Assembly: GCA_023213315.1 (NCBI GenBank)
Contig: JAKCPI010001912.1
Span: forward strand, 124,001-188,000
Source: Euborellia annulipes
Taxonomy: Eukaryota > Arthropoda > Insecta > Dermaptera > Anisolabididae
Direction: 5' to 3'
DNA length: 64,000 bases
The first letter of the stretch is position 1, and the number at the start of each line of letters is the position of its first letter. The notes beneath the pieces were generated by a model, which was not told the DNA's origin, made no database searches, and saw only the letters and a program-made list of their open reading frames with translations. Shown here piece by piece: positions 41,686 to 53,818 of this stretch. Both the position numbers and the translations under genes were made by a program.

Positions 41686-42131
41686 CAGGGCTGGCCGAAC
41701 ACACGACACGATTCTCAATAAAATAATAAAGTATTAAAAAAAAAATTAAAAATAACTTTAACAATAAACATATGATTATATCATTACATGCTTCCAAAAA
41801 GATTGACCATGCTTATTTAAGCTTTTGTGGTTTGTATTATTTTTATTATGGAGTTTTTAATTATAGACCACATTTGTAACAGCATGCTTTTTATGTAACT
41901 TGCTTTGATGATTGTGTCTAACTTCATAGGAATGACTATAGATGGCGCTGACGTCGTTGTATATAAAATGCAAGTAACGATCACTTAGAGGTTAGTTCAC
42001 TTGAGTCGGAGCAAGTGCACAATACTTGAAAACGACTGCAAAATAAGCAGTCGAAACGTTGTATAATATTTATATTTTTACAAAATGTGGTCTATAATTA
42101 AAAACTCCCATAATAAGGTTGGCCATCCCTG
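41686..42131. mobile_element. hAT-like MITE with perfect TSD, interrupted by a family A pair
   Basis: Ends CAGGGCTGGCCGAAC and GGTTGGCCATCCCTG; CTCTAAAG is duplicated exactly at 41678-41685 and 42132-42139. Inside, from about 41818 to 42117, lies a family A copy with AAGCTTTTGTGGTTTGTATTA at its left edge and AACTCCCATAATAA at its right edge. The family A insertion therefore came after the hAT element. Confidence 0.85.
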
Positions 42132-42883
42132 CTCTAAAGTTAAGTATTCACTTATTATTTTTGCCCATCGCGTATCAAGTTTGCCTCGCTTCGTAACAAA
42201 ATAAGCAACATTGATAGGCAACGGGCTTTTTGGCCACTTTGGAAAACTCAAGGAAATGCAGATACAGCGAGAGTTTCGCTGGGCAAATACATTACAAGTG
42301 GATACGATTTTTTTTTTATGATTACTGTCATTTCTACATAAACTCTATTGATATTAGATAAATATAAACTTAACGAGATATTTTATTATCAAACAATATT
42401 TAAACTTTCTTCAACGACGTTAACTTTTTTGGCCGATTATTCTCTATTCACGATGATATTTCCTCAAAGGAATAACAGCAACTGAGTTGCTCCATTCTCT
42501 CAAGGACACAGAATTAACGATTGTTATAAATACGTTGTTAAACAGAATATAAATGTAATTCTTATAATTATTTTACAAAAAAATTCATTCATTTATAAAA
42601 ATATAAAATGACACTTCCCTACCAGAAATTTTTATTTAAAATATTAGTTTCGTTAAAATTAAAGAAATTCAGAAAAATTGTTGAAAGAATATAAATAACT
42701 TTTTAATTTTTATATTTTTAGGTAGTTACTTGAATATGAGCCCTGAAGGTTCATTCTGTCCAAACTGAGAACCAAATTCTAAAACAAAACTTAATTAAAG
42801 CGAATTTTACTATGCTTATGGTTAAATTTTTTCTGACTGTTTGGTCAATTAAGAAATATTTTAAATCTGTATTAGATCTTGTA

Positions 42884-43055
42884 GTAAGGAATAAAGAAAA
42901 GAGCGATTGCAGCTGTTTATTTCGTTTATTAGGCCATCCTCACGGCTGAAGCGTGTCAACAAAATATATCTGACCGAAACGTCGGCCTTGAAGTGACTAA
43001 TAAACGAAATAAATAAACCTAGCTGCAATCGCTCTTTTCTTTATTCCTTACTATA
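42884..43055. mobile_element. Hammerhead-family inverted pair, short
   Basis: TAAGGAATAAAGAAAAGAGC...GCAGCTG on the left pairs with CTAGCTGCAATCGCTCTTTTC...TTCCTTAC on the right. The core is CTGAAGC (third box base changed) then CTGACCGAAACGTCGG at about 42971-42984. Confidence 0.7.
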
Positions 43056-44639
43056 AAAATCCTTATCAAAAATTGACTCGATTCATTCATTTTTTACACA
43101 AGATATAAATTAGTGCAAAACTTCCAAATAAAAGACTAGTAACTATCTAAAAATAATAAATACTAAAAAACCAAATGTAGAATAAATCTATTGTTATGAC
43201 TAGGACTTTAATAAATTTAACAAATAATCAAATATTTTTTGAATTTCCTAAACAATTTTATGATGGTATAATGAAAAGAAAAATTTTTATAAGAAAAAAA
43301 AATTCATTTTTTTTAAACCACGTTTTTTAAAAAAATATTAAATTGGGATAAGAATGGAACTTATGATAGTGCCTCACTATAAATCAAAAATATTTTTTAA
43401 AAATAGAAAGATTTTCACAATATTTTGCGACTATTATCTACTATGCTATTTATTAAATCATAATAAAAATTCTATAAACATTAACAATAAATGGGAAAAG
43501 CTTTTTTCAGACTCTACCCAAGCCTAGATTATTTATATTTACTGCGAGTTTATGGTATCAAGCGACCAAATGGCCCCCTAGAGGCATAAGGTCCCCCCTC
43601 GATTCCGCTAGCAAAAAAAAAACAGTAAATATAAATTATTAAGGTGAAAAAAAAATTCTTTTAAACAATGCTGTGAACTTAAAAAAATTTGAAATAAAAA
43701 ATATATTAATAATAATTATATAAGAAAAAAAAAAATAATTTTAAAATATAAAAAATATTTATTGATATTGCTAAATTATTAAGAAAATCTGACGTCCAAA
43801 ATATATACATTTTCTCTAAAATATTGAGATAGTAAATATATACAAGTTTGTGCATGTGATCCACCAAATATTTCGTGTTTTATACAGATGATCTTATTAT
43901 TAGTATTATGTATTTATTCTTAGAAGGTTTTTCAGACGATAGGCTTTATAGTCGAGTTATTTTCAGAAATTCATATAAAGGAATTAGGGAGAGACGGAAC
44001 GGACATTATTGGATGTAGCTGGCGTAGAGTGGGAATGAAACACTCAAAGTAAGGAATATTTTTACCAACAGTAGGTTAATATTCCGAAAATACCTCGACT
44101 GTAAATGAACGATTAGAAGATCGACTCCAATTATTTTGTAATATTATTTTTAAAGAATTATATATATACAGTACATATATATTACTAGTTTAAAAATGTG
44201 AGGTTGAATTATGATAAAAGTAATTTAATAAACAAAATAAAATGCGATTTATTTTTTCTGTTCACCATTAAATCTTAGAATTAAAAGAAAAAGAGATTGT
44301 AATGCATATATTCATTCTTGATATATAAAAAATTTCTTATTTTGTATTAAATAGTAAGATCTCAAACAATTAATTCATTTCCAATAATCACATTTATATT
44401 TTTAAATGACAATAAAATTGTAAATATAGAATAGAAGATAATAAAATAATAGAATAAATTAATATTTTGATATTAGTTATACAATTTCTCTTGTTATATT
44501 AATGAAAAATATAAATAGATTATTTAGTTAAAAGAAAATCAACAGTATAAAAAAATAAATTCCATATTATATGCACTCAATTCTGTTATTACACGAATTT
44601 GAAATAATACAAATTACAAAATTCTAAAAGAATTTTTTA

Positions 44640-44885
44640 ATTTTGATAGTTTTCTAAATAGGACTAGAATGTAAATACTATACAACGTTTCGACTACTTA
44701 TTCTCAAGTCGTTTTAAAGTACTGTACACGTTTACTTGAGTCGGAACAAGTGTACAGTACTTGAAAAAGTCTGCAGAATAAGCAATCGAAACGTTGTACA
44801 GTATTTATATTTTTAATAAATAATACAAAATGTGGTCTATAATTAAAAACTCCAATACAAACCACAAAAGCTTTGATAAACACAG
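44640..44885. mobile_element. Family A inverted pair
   Basis: The arms carry CAACGTTTCGACTACTTATTCT and GAATAAGCAATCGAAACGTTG, with the outer blocks TATAATTAAAAACTCC and ACAAACCACAAAAGCTTTGATAAA on the right. Confidence 0.75.
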
Positions 44886-45604
44886 GGCTAGAATGATTCT
44901 CCATAGATTCAATCAATTTTTTCTAAAACCAATCTCTAGTGTAAAAACAAAATTGAGCGTATTTTTTTGCCAAAGAATGGCCAGTAAATATAGGTATATT
45001 AGTTAAACGATAACTTTTTGCGCATCGCTGATGATGATGGAGGGGGAGGCTCCCATCCCCCTTCAGCCTTTTCTTTATCCCTCTCCCACAAGTTCACCGC
45101 AAAAGACCACCGTTCATCTAATATACCTATTTAACTGCGAACAATTTTCTTTAATATAAAAAATATTTATTTCATTAAGTTTACAAATTATAAGATTTAC
45201 TTGTATTTTCATAAAAACATTTTTATCTTAAATAAGTAATGTATTTAAGCGACTTCTCTCTGTGCTTGAATCTTTAATTTTTTGTTGTATAAAAACTCAT
45301 CTTAACTACTAACTAAATATTGAATAGAAGAATAATGTAGACCTCGCTGAAAAAAGAAAAAATTTTTATGAAAATACTTGAAATTTTTAAGATATTTAAA
45401 AACTTTAATGAAAATGCATCTTTTGCTTTATTCTGAAAATAAATGTATTTTTTTCTATATATATTATTGAAAATTCGCATTAATTAAATTAAATATATAT
45501 ATGATATAAGGGGCTCTATGCTCACATATTATTATTTTTTTAATTAAAATGAATTAAACAAATTCTTCCCCCTTTTTTACCCCGGAAATTCGAACGCTGA
45601 TTGC

Positions 45605-45801
45605 CAGTGGCGTAGCGAGCTTAACTCGGGCCCGGGGCTCAATATCCCCCCCCCCCCCCCATTCGAAAACCATATAATATTATATGTAAAATATACTCGC
45701 AAATTAGAGGCAAAATTAGCCAGCAATTTTTTGTTTTACGGACCTTTGTGAGTAGCGCTCGGGGCATGATGCCCCCCCTCCCCCTCCTTGCTACGCCACT
45801 G
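45605..45801. mobile_element. hAT-like MITE with CAGTGGCGTAGCGAG ends
   Basis: CAGTGGCGTAGCGAG at the left and CTTGCTACGCCACTG at the right are inverted repeats. Flanking octamers CTGATTGC and CTGACTGG agree at six of eight. It includes a 14-base C run. A related truncated copy in the other orientation is at 53819-53935. Confidence 0.8.
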
Positions 45802-46305
45802 CTGACTGGGTTCAATTTGGGCAGCAGATATTTTTTTCTTTTCTATATTATGATGAAGGAATTCAGCATGTTTTTTTAAATACTTGTTTAGTTATCACAC
45901 CAATAACTTGTTAATTTAAAAAAATTGTTTTATCTGAATATAATATTATTTATTATATTAAAATATTGTTATCTAAGTTTAAATTTTATTCTTAATTAAC
46001 TTTAAAATTTTTTTTTATTAAAATAAAAGTATAGACAATTAAGAATTATTTAATTATCTTCTAAGATAAAATGGTGATGAAAAAGTCAAATTGCATTAAA
46101 ATATATTTGTTAAAATATATAGATGGAACAATTATAACAATATTGAAATAAATATTAACATGCCGACCCCTTCCCGGTGAATTATCTTAAATCAGTGATT
46201 TTACAGTTATCAAAAAACTCACTACTAATAAAAGATGTTCAGAATGATAAATATTAACACAAATCTCAATGTTTAAGACAATTGACTGGGATGAGGTCGA
46301 TATAG

Positions 46306-47655
46306 AAAATTATACACAGGCCACCATCAAAAATGGGACAACAAAATAAGTTCTCTGGTTGAAATAGATGATTATAAGGTTAAACTGTGTCATATGCAAA
46401 AATCTCACAAGGATCCAGCTTTTTACCAGCAAAAAGAACACCGTTTAACTAATATCTTTATAGTAATAAAATTTTTACTTTATGGCAATTATAAAAAAGC
46501 GCTTAACTATATACTACTCTCTGTAACAGCCAAGAGAAAACTCTTAAAGCCTAGAGAGAGCGAATGCCTTTAAGCTATGCCACCAACACATAGATGTATA
46601 TTTGCTTATACAGGCAAAATTTTTAAAATATCCAATCATCCCTAAGCTCTCTAGAATGGGCTGAGCCAGAACTCTAGTGAACGTATACTTTTGGCTGATA
46701 CATATAGTAGAATAATGGTAAGTTTAGAATTTTTGTTCTATTAAATATAATTAGGCATTTATACATAGGTGTAAATACTTAAGTATATTTTTCACACCAA
46801 CTACGGAATCACTTCTATAAAAAATTTTACGCAGTAGATATACAAATGCATTAAGAATAAAATTCCTTTTATCTTGGAAATACATTATTATATACAATAA
46901 ATAATATTGTTCAATGTATGTCCAATTAAAGTGAACAAACAGCTAGCGTTTTGTCTTAATTGGTAATTAGGAGAGGTACTTTTAAACAAAATTCATCAAA
47001 TCTATTATAATTTTTATATTTGACAGCTGATTTCTGGATTTCTCCACTGAGCAAGCAGCTAGTAGTTTTTCAATTTATTTATTATTAATTAATGTGCCAG
47101 GGCCAAGCCATTGTCAATAAATTGATGCTCCAGTGGTCATATTGGCAAAAGACATTAATTTAAAAAATCCAATGACCAAATTCGATAGAGTATGTATTAT
47201 AGGCAGACTCTCTAATATCGAATTTGGTCATTGAATTTATTAAATTAATGTCTTTTGCCAATATGACCACAGGAGCATCAATTTATTGACCCTGAAGATG
47301 GTCCTATTTGCGACCGAAACGTCAGCCCTGGCACATTAATTAATAATAAATAAATTGAAAAATTACTAGCTGCTTGCTCATTGGAGAAATCCAGAAACAT
47401 TTACACTATAATATTTATGTAGCTCTCCTTTCCTTTTTTAGGAAATGAATGAAATATATTTCTAATTTTACTCTTGGCTGGTGTTCTGCACATGCTTTTT
47501 GTGCATAGCGGGAAGGCTGGCAAAGTGGTCAGCTGCTCGTAAAGGGGGACGAGCCCTCCAGCTTATTCACAATCTCTCACAATCAATTTGAGAATTCGAA
47601 ATCCGATAATAATTTATTTTAATGTCCCATTTTTGATGTGAATCTCTGTATATTT
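46306..47655. mobile_element. Possible 1.35-kb Tc1/mariner-size element with decayed interior
   Basis: CACAGGCCACCATCAAAAATGGGACA at 46314-46339 (blocks CAGG, ATCAAAAATGGGACA) and TGTCCCATTTTTGATGTG at about 47620 are inverted and TA-flanked. The span without the inserted copy at 47030-47398 is about 1 kb. I find no transposase motif in any frame, so the call rests on the ends only. Confidence 0.4.
47030..47398. mobile_element. Hammerhead-family inverted pair with intact-looking core
   Basis: Arms of about 75 bp (TTTCTGGATTTCTCCA... and ...GGAGAAATCCAGAAA) plus an inner pair around TCAATAAATTGATGCTCC. The core on plus: CTGAAGA (47292-47298), T, GGTC/GACC stem (47300-47303 with 47312-47315), GAAAC (47316-47320), GTC (47321-47323). 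Confidence 0.75.
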
Positions 47656-49777
47656 AAACTTTTAATCTTTATCAATATAAAAGAAGATTAAACAGAGTTA
47701 TTTATGTTCCATTTAATATTATCTACATAAATAGCTAGATAAATTCCTTGTATAGATGTGTATTCAAAGGGATTATTTGCTTAGAAAAAGTCTGCCCCAT
47801 TTTAAATAAATAAAGTCACCCTTTAAACCAAAGCAAGTTTAATCAAAATTTATAAGCATTTGTTGTTATTTTGAAAAATAAAAGCCAAAAAAACAATACT
47901 TGCACATTCTAGGTTTTATTCTAAGGGTGGCTCTCTTGTAAATATTATTATTATATAATGACTGAAATATTAATTTCTTCCGAATAACTTTGAAAATTTA
48001 CATATTGTCTTCTTAAATGTCTAACGAGTTTCTTTTTTTTAATTTAATTTACTTTATAGTTATTTATTAATGGATAAGCCATGTATTATGTCAAATTTTG
48101 TTCCTATCACTTATGTCCAAAATGACAATAAAGTGAACAACACTTTCTAATCGTATTGTATTTTTTTTAGCTTTGCATTTCATTATTTCTTTATTTAAAA
48201 CAGATACAGATGAAAGATTATATTTATTTAAATGTTTGTAGGGGATCGCCCAGATGGGATAAGTGGGGGGGGGGGGGAGGTATAACTATCCTCGTTTCCC
48301 TGTGGCGTCGAGCATTTGGATTTCATATTTTTTTCTTTTTTTATATAGAGCTATCACTCATTTGTAGAATATTCAAAAAAATAGGAGGCCATTCCCGAAT
48401 TTTTTTTGTATATTATCAGTTGAAGTATTGGAAATCAACTTGCGGTCTTTACTGTTTCATGACGGATAAATGTCCTGAATTTGGAATTTTTTGACTGTTC
48501 CTCTTAACAGTGCTGAGGGACAAAGCTCTACTATGGGCAGCTCTTTGGGTGCCCCAGGTGAGCCGATGATTTGATATCCGAAATCCGGGGGGGGGGGGCT
48601 GCGCTCTTACTTGATGCGGGCAATTTTACCAAAATTTCGGAGGGCGTTGCAAGATAAATGATTTGTATTCTGAACGTTTTGAAAATTTTTATTTCAATGT
48701 CAATCAACGTTTATATTAGTAGCACAGTTTTCAAATTTTAAGATGGCGGAGCTAGTAGGCTTATTGAAAATTAAACAGTTGGCCTCAGTGCCGCATTGAG
48801 GCGTTGCTGTCGCATGCTTAATCCGTGGGCCGCTTGGTGCGCTAAAAATCGTACATCTTTAAATTTATACAGTTGACAAGTCTGATAGTGTTTGTTCCCT
48901 GGAAACAGCTGGATTTTTTCCAATCTATGATTTTTTCCCTGAAGTGATTATAGTGACATGCTTTCATATCTATATTTTCTATGATAGTGATTTAGTAATC
49001 ATAGAGTTTATAATATTTTTATTGTAAATAGCAGGTTAACAAAATCGAATACTTTCTCTCTATATATTTCATATATAGGGTAAGAGAAAGTAATAATAAA
49101 CTGTTCTATGGATAAAGCTACAACTAAATACAGGTATTCCATAATATTATTTATTAATAAAATTTAACAAAAAAGCGTGAATTTTCCATTTATTTTCTTT
49201 TATAATTAATAATTTAATAAAATATATTTTATATAAATATTCTAGAGGAATGATTAGATGATGAGCACACATAACTTAAAAAAAATATATATTAATAAAC
49301 AATAATAAATAAAATAAAATAAAATCACATTTATTTGAATTTTTAGTTTATGCTAAGATTGCGATATAGTAAATTAAATTATAAAACAATTTACTCTTTC
49401 AAAGTATTTTCATTTATTTACACGCAAGTATATATATTGTGACTTCTATTTATTTTAAATTGAGCACTCTCTAGGGATGGTTTTAAATAAACAAATTTTC
49501 AGTTACCAAATGTGCTTTTAGATCAGATTTTTCGTATTCACATATATTTAGTTTCCGAAAATACATCAGAAACCAAGAGATTAAGTGTATAATCGAACAA
49601 GATATATATATAGGCCCTATATATATATATATATATATATATTTATCATAGTAACCACCTCTCCTATTTTTTTTTTTTTTTTACTCGCGTAGGCCTAAAG
49701 TGAATCTCAAACAATTTTCATAGCAATATACTTTGTAAAGATAATGAATTTGAGAAAATAGAAAAGATCTCAAAGTA

Positions 49778-49978
49778 CAGTGAGGGTCAATATTAAGTCT
49801 CATCCATCTACTTGTGATTATTTTATTGTTTTTAAAAATATATTAGGTCTATATATTTTTTAATGGAAACTTTTATGGATCAAACTTAGTAAATTTCCAA
49901 TAAAGATTTTCATTTTCTTTTATATAAACAATGAAATAATCACAAGTATAAAACGCATGAAGTTGTCCCATCTTCACT
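49778..49978. mobile_element. Tc1/mariner-like MITE, diverged sister of 26943-27135
   Basis: Starts TACAGTGAGGGTCAATATTAAGTC and keeps GTGATTATTTTATTGTTTTT and AATGAAATAATCACAAGTA in the same places. The right end is degraded. Confidence 0.65.
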
Positions 49979-50239
49979 TTGACATCAGCAAAGTAGTAGT
50001 CTTTGGCCTATTTTATTCAAAAGTTTATTTTTTCTTGTCAGGGGAGTACTTAGTACTTAACTCAAATTTCAACTTAGTAGTTTTGAAATAATTTACCAAA
50101 CACAAAACATTTTGCGGGTCACCCACTTTTTTCGACTCAAGAGACCCTCAAAAAGTGTATTTGCATACAAGTCAGACATTGAGTTTTTTATGCTATTGCA
50201 ATACTTAATATATATTACATATATAAATAAATGAAAATA

Positions 50240-50500
50240 AAATAAATTTTATATTTTGTAGAAATCGGCAAACCAATCAATGAAGCGAGTGGCTGTTTGT
50301 TGATACAGCAGGAGAAGGAGCAGGTGCAGCCAAAAATAAAAAGCTTCCTATTTTCCAACGAAACGTTTCGGAATAATTTTATTGTCTCCTTTAAAATTGT
50401 TACTGTCCCTGAGTTGGTCGTTTGGGTATATGCATAACGGGCGAGTTGTCCCATCTCATTAAGAGAGAAGAAATCTTCAAACGAAAATTGCAACGCAAGT
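50240..50500 (-). mobile_element. Single hammerhead-family copy upstream of the POLR1D-like gene
   Basis: It shares GGAGCAGGTGCAGCCAAAA, AAAGCTTCCT and GAAACGTTTCGGAATAA-type blocks with the 63 kb pair. It ends about 40 bases before the start codon at 50540, so it may overlap the promoter or 5'UTR of that gene. Confidence 0.55.
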
Positions 50501-50539
50501 TTTTGATTTTATATATTTTAATTTCTCCAAATTAGAGCC

Positions 50540-51435
50540 ATGAGTATAGAGGAGAAAGAAACAAATAATATAAGGTTAGTATCAATAACTAGAATTATTT
50601 TTTGCATATTAACATTAATAATATAAAAAAATTGTTTCTTTATAGATTAAAGCAAAAAGAAGAAGAAATTGAAAAGTAAGTTTCAAAATCAAACATAATT
50701 GTATAGAATTTAAATATCTGGTTATATGTTTTTCATAATTACTTCATGGTCCAGCACATGATATATATAATTCTTCATAATTGTATAGATAGATTTTTCT
50801 GTCATAATTATCTTTAAGAAAATAAACTTCATCTCACTAATCACTTCGAACGACGAGAGTTGCAAATTCAGAAAAAAATTTCCCTTCAAAACTTATTTAT
50901 GTTCCTGGGTTTTATTAATATAATAATTTTTGAGATTTTATTTATTTATTTAGACAAATTTTTAAATTAGGTTGGTCACTGCATCATTTTTGTCTTTGTT
51001 GGAGGGTATTTAAATAATCGGCTTGCCATTTTTTCCAAAAATGCTGCGTGATTTGCTCTAGGTGTTGCCAGCGATTCAGTCGGTTCATTTGAATATTTCC
51101 TAAAGAGTACTCGGGGGGTGAGATGATTGGCCTACCAATTAGGAAGCCAGTTTGTCTTCCAATGCTTACGTAAACTTTTCATTTTAAAAGTTTTTTGGCT
51201 TTCATAAGCGGTATCGTCCTAATTAGAATACCAAAAAAATCCTTTGAATTTAACAATATTTAATTTTTATGATTCTTCTAGGATGGCAGCTGAGGCTCTT
51301 CTTGAGGAAGCGAGACGAGGTGCCATCAGATCATCACAAGTTGGTGCCATGGGGTGGAAGAAATGTCCCCTCCCATCAGCGAACAAAACATTTCTAAAAA
51401 ATATACTTTTGAGGACAGTTAAGAAAAAAAAATGA
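50540..51435 (+). CDS. POLR1D: POLR1D isoform-2-like small protein (3 exons), reading frame broken at poly-A
   Basis: Exons 50540-50574, 50646-50675 and 51282-51435 join in phase to 72 residues. The core AEALLEEARRGA...GAMGWKKCPLPSANKTFLKN (in two blocks) matches the short second protein of the vertebrate POLR1D locus, which has ALLKEAKRG-like, MGPMGWMKCPL and STNKRFL segments. That protein does not contain the RPAC2 polymerase domain and its role is unsettled (family knowledge). Residues 1-22 are a charged acidic/basic lead. The frame ends at TGA 51433-51435 just after nine A (51424-51432). The +1 frame then continues as conserved sequence (next entry). Start chosen as the first ATG of an exon with a good donor. 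Confidence 0.85.
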
Positions 51436-51616
51436 AACGCCAGAATATGGGAAAAAACAATCTCATGAGAAAACTTCCATTAGTGCAAGGACTAAAAAAG
51501 ATCGATTTCCAATAAAGAAGAAATTTCACCCTTATTCTAAAAAGAAAAACTCAAACGTGGAAGAAATTTCAACCAAATCCAAAAAAGAAAAAATACAATG
51601 GTTTGAAACCTATTAA
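51431..51616 (+). pseudogene. Out-of-frame 3' continuation of the POLR1D-like gene
   Basis: One frame over from the preceding exon, 61 codons are open to TAA at 51614-51616. They are lysine-rich and include KKKFHPYSKKK at about 51515-51547. The vertebrate short POLR1D protein also has a basic tail with an SHPYKH motif. The simplest reading is a one-base length error or real indel in the A9 run; with one more A the protein would be about 134 residues. Whether the gene is intact or broken cannot be told from one sequence. Confidence 0.7.
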
Positions 51617-51689
51617 GAGGGATGAAAGAAAATACTCCAAATACCACATTCTCAAAGAATGCTACCATATCTTAGGCTGGGATGAGTAG

Positions 51690-51800
51690 AATATTGAGGT
51701 TGGAGCACAAAAAACCAGCAATAATCGCTCCATCTGACGTCCTTTTAATTTGGCAGATATTTCGAGGCGCATAGCATGCTCCATCATCAGTGCAGAGACG
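51690..51800 (-). mobile_element. Hammerhead-family copy, minus strand
   Basis: On the minus strand CTGATGATGGAGCATGC is followed by CGCCTCGAAATATCTGCC and then AAGGACGTCAGATGGAGCG. The same order of blocks recurs on the plus strand at 54370-54460. Confidence 0.65.
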
Positions 51801-52189
51801 ATATACGAGTATATTAATATGGTGGTTTAGTCTAATTATTATAAATGCTTTTGGGGCGCTATACAGTTTAAGAGATGCCTTGAATAAGCAGATGTCCGTT
51901 CTGTGTCTTGTGCCAAGGCACAGAGAACTTTTGGCTCGGGCTAATTTAACAGAGACCTTGGCTAAAAATTCAACATATATACATATACATATACTCGAAG
52001 GCCGGGTTATGCAAATTAAAAGCAAAGTGGCTACCTCTGATACCAGTGGCCCTAACCTTTAACATATTGTAAAATATATCACACCTCATCATTTTTTTGT
52101 TAAAAGAAGTTGAATCAAAATAAAAATATAAGTTATAGCTGGTTTCTTTTCACGGTCGATTGACGGATGTTGGGTCAGGTTTTAGTAAG

Positions 52190-52432
52190 GAGCCCCCCCC
52201 CCGGGGGGGGGTAATCTGATGTGACTGGTCGCACAGCGCACAATTTTTTCTTATTTTCGGTAATTTAAAGGTGCATTCTGTCACTTGTTTACCAGAATAT
52301 ATATAGAAATCAAATTTTTAAAATTTTATATTCAAAATAAAATTTAATTACAAAAAAAAAAATATTTTTTTCAAATCTCGGGGGAGGGGGAAGTAATTAC
52401 CTCCTTTATTCCCCCCCTTGTATCCGCCCTTG
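52190..52432 (-). mobile_element. hAT-like MITE, inverted relative of 12064-12333, left end damaged
   Basis: It shares the blocks GACTGGTCGCACAGCGCACA, TTTTCGGTAATTTAAAGG and TGTATCCGCCCTTG with the 12 kb copy in reverse. The left end has become a C run directly followed by a G run and has lost the CAGTGGCGGAT end. Confidence 0.7.
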
Positions 52433-52469
52433 ATATAGGCCTATTTAGTTTCAGATTTTCAATTCCTTG

Positions 52470-53495
52470 AAACTTAATTTTACTTTAGAAAATATAAATT
52501 TTTGAGATGATTACGGCGCTACGAATTTGGTTTTTCACTATTATAATAGTAGTAATCTGTGGAGTAATTGATCTTGAAATTTGTACTTAATTTAGAAAAT
52601 ATAATATTTTTTAATGTATTTTTAATTATAAGACTATATATAACAAATTTAATTAATTAATTGTTAATACTTATATAATGATTATTAATTAATATTCTTC
52701 ATACTTTTTAATTTTATTTTTTAATAAATTTGTATTAAAAATATGGTTTTTGTAATAGGAGTGATCAGGAGAATAGAATAGTAAAGGAGTGTGTTGGCGC
52801 CAAAACAAAATAACCTCCTCTCGGTTTTTGATCTCCTGGTATTCTTTGGTAATTTATCATATAAATTCAAATTATATTTTATATAGAAAGAGAATCTTTA
52901 TAATTGAAATAAAATATCTGATTTGTGCTGCACTCTTGTGGAAACTTTAAAAATTATACTTGTAATTCTAAAAGCCTGAAATAAATTAAGAGGATATCTC
53001 TTAATTTATTTCAGGCTGATTAGTGCTGCGACCCTGTGGAGACTTATAGAATTATAAGTGCAATTTTTAAAGTTTCCACAAGAGTGCAGCACAAATCATT
53101 ATTTATTATAAAGATTCTAAAAATATAATTTGAATTTATATTATAAATTACCAAAGAATACCAGGAGATTAAAAACAGAGAGGAGGTTATTTTTTTTTTG
53201 GCGCCAACACACTCTACTATTCTATTCTCCTGTTCACTCCTGTTACAAAGATATATTTTTTATACAAATAAATTTATTAAAAAATAAAATTAAAACGTAT
53301 GAAGAATATTTATTATTAATTAAATTTGTTATATATATGTCTTATAGTCAAAATACATTAAAAAAATATTATATTATCTAAATTAAGTACAAATTTCAAG
53401 ATCAATTACTCCACAGATTACTACTACAATTATAATACTGAAAAACGAAATTCGTAGCGCTATATATTTTCTAAAATAAAAGTAAATTTTAAGGT
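52470..53495. repeat. About 1-kb inverted repeat (arms roughly 460-510 bp)
   Basis: The left arm 52470-52985 and the right arm about 53033-53495 are reverse complements over almost their whole length. The centre holds an extra perfect palindrome around GGATATCC-like AGAGGATATCTCTT (52975-53015) and a duplicated 24-bp piece. Arms share GGCGCCAACACACTC, AAGAATACCAGGAGAT and AATTACTCCACAGATTACTA blocks. Small indels show it is not an exact assembly mirror. Confidence 0.85.
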
Positions 53496-53818
53496 AATTT
53501 GGCCCAAAATAAATGTTTAACTAGGAAATATTAATTTTAACATTTGAGAAAGAAACACGGAACCTCTCAAAATCAGCACCTCGAGACCCTCACCTTAAGT
53601 GGTTTTGCTGAAGTTGGGTTATTTGAGAAAGAAAAACGGTAAATTTTCAGCAATTTTTTCATAGTTTACAAGGGACTATTTCCAAATATTTCAAAATTTA
53701 TTGAAGAATTGGTGCCGATACGTTTCTGAAATAATTGGAAATATTATATTGCTTTGTAAACTAATAAAAAATTGTTGAAAATTTTCCCTATTTCTTTATC
53801 AAATAAACCAACGCCAGC

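Larger units (their letters stand above)
40709..50539. other. Gene-free repeat region between LRIG and the POLR1D-like gene
   Basis: No coding region is supported. Elements: 41100-41310, 41686-42131 (nested), 42884-43055, 44640-44885, 45605-45801, 46306-47655 (containing 47030-47398), 49778-49978 and 50240-50500. G runs lie at 48265-48277 and 48588-48597. The stretches 43100-44600 and 45810-46300 are plain AT-rich DNA in which I see nothing definite. Confidence 0.7.

Noticed and set aside
51672..52062. Overlapping ORFs of 117 (minus) and 90 (plus) codons
   Set aside because: They cover a hammerhead-family copy and its flank and show no conserved motif.
53130..53381. 83-codon ORF near 53.1 kb
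   Set aside because: It lies within the right arm of the 1-kb inverted repeat and has no motif.
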